In this document: piece by piece, positions 56,633 to 64,000 of the stretch
How the letters are laid out: each line of letters begins with the position of its first letter
How positions within the stretch are numbered: position 1 is the first letter of the stretch
Made by a program: the position numbers and the translations under genes
NCBI GenBank assembly: GCA_036346275.1
Contig: CM070713.1
Location: forward strand, 78,422,382 to 78,486,381
Length of the DNA stretch: 64,000 bases
Direction of reading: 5' to 3'
From: Otatea glauca
Lineage: Eukaryota > Streptophyta > Magnoliopsida > Poales > Poaceae
Notes under the pieces: model-generated
What the model was told of the DNA's origin: nothing
The model's database searches: none
Seen by the model: the letters and a program-made list of their open reading frames with translations, nothing else

Positions 56633-58168
56633 ATGGCCGACTCCGGCGATTCGTCCCCGCACTCCGCCGCGGCCACCGACGACGCGCACCACGAGGGCTC
56701 GGAGGCGGCGGCGCAGGCCCCGCCGCTGCCGCCGGCCAAGGTGCGGCTGATGGTGAGTTACGGCGGCCGCATCCAGCCGCGTCCACACGACAACCAGCTC
56801 TCCTACGTCAACGGCGAGACGAAGATCCTGTCGCTCGAGAGGCCGCTCCGCTTCGTCGACTTCGCCGCGCGCCTCGCCGCGCTCGCGGGCACCCCGGGCG
56901 ACCTCTGCGTCAAGTACCAGCTCCCGGGCGAGGACCTCGACTCGCTCGTCTCCGTCACCAACGACGAGGATCTGGAGCACCTCGTCCTCGAGTACGACCG
57001 CCTCCACCTGCTCCGCCACGCGCCGGGATCCGGTAGCGGCTCGTCCCGCGGCGGATCCACGCCGAGGCTGAGGGTCTTCCTCTTCCCCGTCCAGTCGCCG
57101 TCGCCGCCCCCGCAGCCAGCCGGCCTCGTCGAGCTCAAGCAGGAGCCGCGTCACTGGTTCGTCGACGCGCTCAACTCCGTCCATCCGCAGCCGTCGCCAC
57201 AGCTGAAGCAGGTGCCGGTGCCGGTGCCCGCGCAGTGGCCGCCTCCAGCGGCGGTGCCGATGCCCGTGCAGTCGCCCCCTCCAGCGGCGGTGCCGATGCC
57301 CGTGCAGTCGCCCCCTCCAGCGGCGGTGCTGGTAGCGTCGACGAGCCCCGACTACCTGTTTGGTCTCGATAACGGCTTCGTTCCGCCGCCGGCGGTGAAG
57401 GTGAAGGACCCGGCCGGTGATCCCCCGACGGTGGGGGAGAACGCCCCCGTCGAGATCCCGGCCAAAAACGACGACCGCCACCCCAACCCTGCAAGTGACA
57501 ACATCGCTGTCTCCCCCGTGGTCTCACCTGCCGAGTTCCAGCTCCAGATCCAGGAGCTCGAGAAACTTCAGGTCACCGACACCGCCACCCACCAGCCACC
57601 ACCAGCTCCTGCTCCGGCTGCCCCGGCGCCGGCGGCCCTACCGAGGAACGGCAGCGACGATTCCCTGATCCGCGCCTACCCTCCCGCAACCGCGACCCCA
57701 ACAGCCACAGCGGAGTACTACCTTCCAAAGTTCCCGGATAAGCCCCCTGTCCCGCCTCCGTCATCCGCTCCTCCAGCGACGACCTTCCTGCCGGTGCCGG
57801 GCAGGTATACATCTGTTGCCCCTGGCTCTGGCGCTGACCACGGCCCTATCTTCTTCATCCCGGCGCCGCCCCATGGTTACTTCGCCACCGCCGCCACCCC
57901 CGGTGCAACCTCCTTCCCAGCCGTCTACGCCGTCGCACCACACAATGCCAATGCGAACGCGAATGCCGCCGCCCCTGCCCCTGCCGCGTCGAATGCTCCG
58001 GCCTACGCCCCGCAAGTGGCGTATGATAGCAACGGCCGCGCCATCTACTACACCAGCGTCCTCCCCCAGTACCCTTCGGCTGTCAACAGCGTGTCGGCGG
58101 CGGCGGCGGCGGCAGTACTCGCCACGGAGCCTGCGAAGCCGGTGGCGGTGAAGCCGACGGTCTCTTGA
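56633..58168 (+). CDS. PB1-domain protein, single exon, intact
   Basis: A 511-residue open frame with ATG in a strong context (GCCGCCATGG). Residues about 36-134 form a PB1 domain, a ubiquitin-like dimerisation fold: KVRLMVSYGGRIQPRPHDNQ, SYVNGETKILSLERPL, then CVKYQLPGEDLDSLVSVTND and EDLEHLVLEYD. The rest is low-complexity and rich in Pro, Ala and Ser. It includes three imperfect PMPVQSPPPAAV units (about 57205-57330) and a Tyr/Pro-rich C-terminal half ending KPTVS. In plants many such proteins have only a PB1 domain and a disordered tail, without a kinase domain; that is the case here. Partner and pathway unknown. GC content is very high, with codons ending mostly in G or C, typical of grasses. 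No frame lesions. Confidence 0.92.
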   Translation: MADSGDSSPHSAAATDDAHHEGSEAAAQAPPLPPAKVRLMVSYGGRIQPRPHDNQLSYVNGETKILSLERPLRFVDFAARLAALAGTPGDLCVKYQLPGEDLDSLVSVTNDEDLEHLVLEYDRLHLLRHAPGSGSGSSRGGSTPRLRVFLFPVQSPSPPPQPAGLVELKQEPRHWFVDALNSVHPQPSPQLKQVPVPVPAQWPPPAAVPMPVQSPPPAAVPMPVQSPPPAAVLVASTSPDYLFGLDNGFVPPPAVKVKDPAGDPPTVGENAPVEIPAKNDDRHPNPASDNIAVSPVVSPAEFQLQIQELEKLQVTDTATHQPPPAPAPAAPAPAALPRNGSDDSLIRAYPPATATPTATAEYYLPKFPDKPPVPPPSSAPPATTFLPVPGRYTSVAPGSGADHGPIFFIPAPPHGYFATAATPGATSFPAVYAVAPHNANANANAAAPAPAASNAPAYAPQVAYDSNGRAIYYTSVLPQYPSAVNSVSAAAAAAVLATEPAKPVAVKPTVS

Positions 58169-58736
58169 GCGCTCGCTTACCTCGCCTATCTCGTATGGGT
58201 TAAAAGAGTTTGGCAATTTTCTTTCGTCCGTCAATATGAGTTAATATGTCAGTTGGATTCGTTATTGCTCTGGTATTTACCTATAATTTTTTTCCATTTT
58301 GTTTAGAGTTTTGGTTTTGGCCTTTTGGGTTCATCATATGCAACTAGCTCTTGGTGTGCTTAGATGTACATACAGTCTTTGTGGACATAATGGATATTAT
58401 ATTAGCCTATGGGACAGTTGTTTAACAATGACTAAGATGTTACTGCTATTTGTTGATTCTTTTATTTAATTGTGGTATCGTCAAGTGTCAGCAGTCCAAT
58501 GTGGCTTAATTGGCCACATGATCTTTGTATTCTTGCAAAGCAAATATGAAGATGCAAATAGAGCCCTCCGTGAGTATCTTGTTGCTAGTCAAGTTGCTCC
58601 TTGTTAATGTAGTAATTTTGCAGACTGAAAGCTCTCCTTCGTGCAGATTCAGTGCTTTCCTGTGTTGATCACGGGAAGCCAGTTCGCTGCATTCATGTAC
58701 GCGTATGAGATTGTGGTAAATGCTTGCTGTTGTGGT
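58169..58736 (+). other. 3' flank of the PB1 gene
   Basis: T-rich presumed 3' UTR and downstream sequence; no second gene seen before the hAT MITE at 58737. Confidence 0.5.
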
Positions 58737-59154
58737 TAGGGTTCACAAAACCAAAATTCAAAATTCGCGTCGAAATTCGCGGTACGAAAACCGCAAAAAC
58801 CGTTCGAAAAACCGCTCAAAAACCGTAAAAAACCGAAGGGTTGATAAATCAAATTTTTCTGAAAAATTAAAAAATTAGAAAAACCGCGGTTTTTCGTTTT
58901 TCGCGAAAAACCGCTCGGTTTTTGTGAAAAACGCGCTAACTAGATGTTCGTCGCAAAACGGTTTTTGTGAGCGGTTTTTGACGAAAACCGCGGTTTTTGG
59001 CGAAAAACCGAACGCATAAATTTTTTCAAAATTTTTAAATTTTAAATTTTTTTTTGAATGGACCGATTTACCGAACGGTTTTTGATTTCGAACCTCAACG
59101 GTACGCTCAAAAACCGTGGTTTTCGAGCGGTTTTCGTCGGTTTTGTGAACCCTG
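58737..59154. mobile_element. hAT-type MITE
   Basis: The ends are TAGGGTTCACAAAACC and the reverse complement of CAGGGTTCACAAAACC. Perfect 8-bp duplications GTTGTGGT lie at 58729-58736 and 59155-59162. The interior has many AAAAACCG/CGGTTTTT motifs that can fold back. Confidence 0.9.
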
Positions 59155-59162
59155 GTTGTGGT

Positions 59163-59802
59163 TATATAGCAGCACGTGAGATATGAAGGATGTGTCAAAT
59201 CTTTCGCTTCAATTCAGAGATGTGGTTTGATTGTGCTCATTTCTGCTCAAATGGGGAGTGACGAATTTGTTGAAACTTGACGTAGCACGAAGGGAGATTA
59301 ACATCGTGCTGGTAGCTTCGTTGCATCGTTATTGTTGGAGTAAATTTTACAAAATTATACGTTTTACTTTTTTTTATTTCGTAGAACTACATATTTTAAA
59401 AGAATTTATATCACACAACTACATGTTTTAGTTTTTATTTTACAAAAACTACAAATTTTAGAAGAAAACCATCGGAAAATTACATATTTAGAATTGACTG
59501 TTTTTTATAATGGGTATGATAGTATAAAAGCTCATATAGCAACCTCATTCGCGAGTGAAATGGGAGGACAAGTAACAGTTAATTCTAAAACATGTACTTT
59601 TATGGCATAAGTTTTTTAAAAATCTGTAGTTTTGTAAAATAAAAGTTAAAACTTGTAGTTTTTTTAATAATTTGCACAAAAAAATTATAGTTTTGTGAAA
59701 TTTACTCGTATCGTTGAATTGTTATTATGGTATGTGAATAAGATCTGTGACAGATCCTCATCTGCATATGGATTACGTGGATCTGTTTACCTAGGAGCAA
59801 AG
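59163..59802. other. Intergenic sequence with ACATTTTA-type repeats
   Basis: About 59340-59700 has repeated TTTTACAAAA(T/C)TA and inverse motifs, probably another foldback remnant. No gene. Confidence 0.4.
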
Positions 59803-61229
59803 ATTCAAATTTCATTTTTGGATAAAATCTCGCCTATGATCGAAATCTGAAATTTTGCTAAAATCTTGGTATTTCGGATAAATCTCGGCCAAAATTCAAA
59901 TCCGGTATATTTGCAATCGAAAAAACTTGAATTTCGATGGTTTTGCAGTGGCCAAAACGTGGGTTAGATGATGACGAAAATTTTTGAAATTTTTTTTAGA
60001 GAGTCCTGACATATCAATGATGTTCTCATAAAATTCACAGATTATTATCAAATCTGAGAAATTTTTAAAAATTCAAACATTGCTATTGTCCTGATAAAAT
60101 ACTGACCGACAAGTTTGAATCGAATGAAAATTAGAACAAACGAGGTTAGAATTTTTTTAAAAAAAATTGGATGGTCCCGACACATCTATAATATTCTCAT
60201 AAAATTTTCAGATGATGACCAAAATTTTTGAATTTTTAAAAATTCGGATAGTGCTACTGTCCTATTAAAAGCCTTACCAGCAAACTTAAATAAAATAAAA
60301 AATAGTTCAAACCACGTTAGAAGTTTTAATTTTTTTATGATGGTACTGATATATCATTAATATTTCAATAAATTTTTTAGATGATGATCAAGCTTCAAGA
60401 ATGTTCAAAAATTCTGACAGTGTTACGTCCTGATAAAAACCTCATGATGAATACATATATTTGCTTTAGCAATAAAAAAGATTTATAATTATTTTGAAAT
60501 TTGACCTAAGGGTGCTAAGAAAATTATTAAGACATCATAAAATTTTTGAATCATTATCACACTCCAATGGATTTATAAAATTCTTACAAAGCACTGTAGC
60601 ATTTATGTTCTTTCTCTTTTTGATTTGAAATATAACAAATGAAGTTCAATGCTTACATAGATTTGATTGAGGAAACAAAAGAAGTTATTTTTTAAAATTT
60701 TATAGAATGGTACTGAGGCAATTCTTAAGCTCTCATAAAAATTTTGGATCATGATCACACTCGATAAAATGTATAAAATTCCGACAAGGTTATTGTCCCA
60801 ATTATGTTTATTCTGTTTTTGATTTTTTAAAGATAACAAATGAAGTTCAATTTTTTTGAAATTTTTTATGTATGATTCTAAACGACTAAATATAGTACCA
60901 TAAATTTTTCATATCATTATCAAGCTTGTAAAGTTTTATAAAAATCTGACAGTGTTTCTACCAAAATTTTAAAATGTCTAAAAAATTCAGTTTTCAATAA
61001 ATTTTCGTAGAATATGACTTTCTTAAGAGTTATTGGACCAAATCCGGTCATAAAACAGCAAAATCCGGTTTCAAATCCCGAAAATTTGATGAAAAAACAA
61101 AATTACTGTAGCAACTTATTTTTTTCGAATTTTTAAATTGGGCCGGTAATTTGGATTTCGTGGTTCCCCGAAATCCGAGATTTCAGTAAAATTTCACCGG
61201 TTTTTGACAAAATTTTGATCCTTGCATGG
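59803..61229. mobile_element. Foldback element of the GTTTCAAATTTC family, large copy
   Basis: The left end GCAAAGATTCAAATTTCATT matches the inverse of the right end (GCAAGGATCAAAATTTTG read inward). The interior has four or five imperfect units containing CTCATAAAATTTT-like motifs followed by TCCTGATAAAA(A/T)-type sequence. Non-coding. Confidence 0.6.
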
Positions 61230-61316
61230 GAGTATCTTGGTGTCTTGCTGGTCCGTTCATCAAATTAATTAAGCGATTGCAATATTGGTTCATTACTGTG
61301 CATATCAGCACCTGCC

Positions 61317-61962
61317 AAGGTTCAAAATCCTTGGGAAATTTCGGCCGGCGAGATTACAAATCCGGGCTGAATAAAAAAGCTGGAAAAAAAACAAATTGCC
61401 ACAGTATTTTTTAAAAGGCGGATTCCATCAAAATCTCGGTAATTTTGATCGGATTTCAACTTTGGAGGAACATAAATGACATAGTAAGAATGTCAGAAGT
61501 TTATAAATTCGCTCGAGTGTGATCATGATCCAAAATATTTAGGAGAGCTTAAGCATTGCCTAAGCACCCTTCAATAAAAGTTCAAAAATTATAAACCTAT
61601 TTTTGTTGCTCAATCAAATCTATAGAAGCCTTGCCTCAGCCTTTTATCAGGATAGTACTACTGTTAGAATTTTCAAAAATTCCTCAGGCTTAATCATCAT
61701 CTGAAAATTTATGGAAACATTACTGATTTGTCAGGATCATCCACAAAAAATTTCAAAATTTTCTAACGTGGTTTGAACCGTTATTCGTTCAGTGCGAATT
61801 TGTCGAGATTTTGGAAATTTTGGCTGAAATCTCGGTTAAAAAATTACCAGATTTGAATTTTGACCAGATTTTATCCGAAATTATGAGATTTCGCTGAAAT
61901 GTTGGATTTTGCCCTCTTCCAAGATGTAAACCTAAAACGAAAGTTCAAACCTTGGCTCCTGC
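61317..61962. mobile_element. Foldback element of the GTTTCAAATTTC family, second copy
   Basis: The ends are CCAAGGTTCAAAATCC and the reverse complement of CCAAGGTTTGAACTTTCG. Its interior units are inverted relative to those of the copy at 59803. Confidence 0.6.
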
Positions 61963-63629
61963 CAGATTGTTTAGTTCTACAATGGAGTACTAGTACTTCT
62001 GTAGTTAAATATACTAACATGTCTTCTCTTGGGTCATACCTATTCATTGTGATGCTGGAATTAGATAAATGAGCTCTGCAAGATATCTCGGTGTTACTAC
62101 AATACTACTACACATATCTTGATTTGACTCTGATCATTACCTTGTTGCATGTTTCATCACTGGTTCTTGCTTGCCGTACTGGAAAAGGCTTCATTGCTTT
62201 GGTGGAATGGAGATGTGCTTGCACCGAAACGCGGGAGCATGCTGCACAGAAGAGCGCTGTGCTGGTGCCTTAGCAAAGAGGATCTTTTATTCTTTCGATG
62301 CCCTTCAAGGTATCATCATCATACTCATGTTCCTTCGGCAAAGATGTTTTGCTCCTTGTGCAACATGGCCTTTTGACCAAAATGTGTGGGTTATTGTTGC
62401 TGCTTTTGCTACCTGGTTCCGGCTGGTTAGCTAGCCAGGGGCATATGAGATCTTGGTCTCGGTTTGGCACTCGAGACGGGATCATTTCCCGGCCAGGTGC
62501 CAGTTAGCTAGTACGAGTTCGTAGCTTCGATCTGAATGACACCAGAAGAGAGAACGCTCTCCATGTGCCTTCCTTCTTGGTGCAGCGCAGTGCAGCTCCA
62601 GTGGAAGAAGAGCACTGCTCCATGAAGGTGAGCTGAGCAGCAGAATTCAGCAGAGGCTGCACTGCATTGCATCTGCATGCAGGCAGCCATGTCACATGGA
62701 GGTAGGCATGGGCATGGCTCCCCATGACCATCACTGGTCGGCTTGGAGTCGGAGCCAGCAGCTGGCTATAGCTTTGAATGCTCACTTGTTTGGTTGCTGC
62801 AGGTTACTCCGTATTAATCTTTGCTGGTGATGGTTCATGTGCATGATGTGAGACGGCAGCTGAACTGATGGAGTGTTTGTTGCGGGTAGCGACGGCGGCA
62901 ACTGCCAACAAGCGTGGGGAACATAAAGATTTTGCGGTTGGGACTTGGGACCTTTGCCTCCTCTGCCTGCGTATCTCCTGCAGTTGAACAGCTCACTCGC
63001 TTCACCTGAAAGCTTCATCCGAAAGCAATGAGGTATATTGTTGGGATCGGAGTGCGAGTTGCTCGTGAGATCTCTCTGCAGGCCTGATGGGAGTGGGAGA
63101 TGGAATCGATCCCCGCTGTTCACTATTCTTCAGATTGTTCCGCGAGTTGTAGCTGCACGCAGCTTTGATTCGAGGCACTTGCCACATTGATTAGGCCGGC
63201 CTGGGGAAGAAAATAAAAGCCTGCTTGCTTTTGAGCTGTTTGTGTTCTCCTTGGTTTGCTCCGAATGGTGTGATTGTTGCTGTTCTGCGAGCTGTCATGA
63301 ATCATGATTATCAGCTGGCCGGACAGTCACTGCTCGCTCTCTAGCTGAGATTGGCCGCAAGAAACTGCAAGCATGTCTTTCCTAGAGTGGATGATCCTAA
63401 CATCTTCCTATGCAAAGCCTTCTGACGCGTTAATGCTGCACATTGAAGTCGACTGTTCGTCACGGCCATCGCCATGTTCACCGTTGCTTACAGGCTCTGA
63501 AAGTCTGATATATGGATCGACTCCTTGTGACCCAGTGCTGCTGTAAATTTGGACTTTGATTTAAGGCTTAGTTGCACTCCTCAAGCCCGTGTATGGAACG
63601 AGACTTACCACCAGCCCATAGTTGCCCCG
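61963..63629. other. Intergenic sequence, no gene recognised
   Basis: Moderate GC with short open frames on both strands (for example 62504-62785 and 62782-63123 on the minus strand). None has recognisable domains. An untranslated transcript cannot be excluded. Confidence 0.35.
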
Positions 63630-63991
63630 TCTATACCCCTTTATAATGCACATAAGCATTCTTTTCTACGTCCACCCTAAATAATGCACCCCATTAGAGA
63701 TGGCCTAACCTTTATGCACCCAGCGAAACGTCCCCAGAAACTTGCCTCCATCAAAATTAACGTCTCAGATCTTTCCTCAGCTTTACTCACCCACATCTGA
63801 TGGCCATTGTTTAATATGTCTAACTCATCCCTGTGGCCCACAACAGATCTCCCCCAACCTCCAGCATCATTTCAAGGAAAAGGAAACAAATATTCTGGGA
63901 TTAAGGAAAAGGAAACAAACATTCTAGAAAAGGAAAAGACCATATATTACGTGCTGGGAAAAGGAAACCGGAAGACAGGACACTATACTAG
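63630..63991 (+). mobile_element. Putative short Helitron, TCTATACCC family
   Basis: Starts TCTATACCCCTTTATAATGC and ends GGACACTATACTAG, followed by T (63992). About 345 bp is shared with 11290 and 47620. The 5' flank is G rather than A. Confidence 0.65.
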
Positions 63992-64000
63992 TAGATATAC

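Noticed and set aside
56552..57481. 309-codon minus-strand frame opposite the PB1 gene
   Set aside because: Arg/Gly-rich antisense shadow of a codon-biased gene. The PB1 domain is on the plus strand.
1..64000. CRISPR arrays, bacterial operons, or phage genes
   Set aside because: The window is spliced, repeat-rich plant nuclear DNA. No regularly spaced identical repeats with unique spacers were seen.

Overview
The window is plant nuclear DNA, most likely from a grass (Poaceae). The evidence is GC-rich monocot-style coding sequence (PB1 gene, CLE gene, aspartic-protease fragment), spliced genes with plant-only families, Stowaway and Tourist MITEs with TA/TTA-type target duplications, hAT elements with 8-bp duplications, Helitrons with TC...CTAG ends, and a MULE carrying a plant mobile domain (PMD) gene. 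I cannot name the species.

Only three loci look like ordinary host genes. (1) An eight-exon GT23/FUT8-like glycosyltransferase on the minus strand (1133-3743); it has one apparent 1-nt frameshift in exon 2 and one GC-AG intron. (2) A small CLE peptide precursor of the TDIF (CLE41/44) class (25179-25463, plus). (3) An intact single-exon PB1-domain protein (56633-58168, plus).

Most of the rest is mobile DNA, and several elements carry pieces of host genes. A 2.9-kb Helitron (4688-7574, minus) holds exon fragments of a plastid phosphate translocator and of a SYP7-type syntaxin; a Harbinger-like MITE lies inside one syntaxin exon. A 3.4-kb Helitron (42746-46183, plus) holds the C-terminal half of an aspartic protease, a tandem array and a solo LTR. 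A 0.9-kb hAT-like element (25828-26750) holds the 2Fe-2S segment of complex I NDUFS1. A 1.5-kb hAT-like element (28705-30182) holds an unidentified GC-rich exon. A degraded SNX2-type sorting nexin fragment lies at 16933-17520, with no bounding element identified.

The largest single element is a 6.4-kb MULE (32522-38929). It has about 150-190-bp terminal inverted repeats and 9-bp target duplications matching at 8 of 9 positions. It contains remnants of three genes: a MULE transposase lacking its central catalytic part, a PMD protein, and a GRF-like zinc-finger/coiled-coil protein. Its left end contains a 37-bp near-perfect palindrome, and a GGCGATCGCC-like motif recurs near that end and upstream of the GRF-like gene.

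The region between 27.4 and 28.4 kb preserves a Helitron next to a tandem copy of its own empty target site. Elsewhere there are solo LTRs, hAT MITEs with clear 8-bp duplications, foldback elements, Stowaway/Tourist MITEs and microsatellites. Stretches between these show no recognisable gene. All calls are by eye, so splice sites, pseudogene calls and element boundaries are inferences from sequence motifs.
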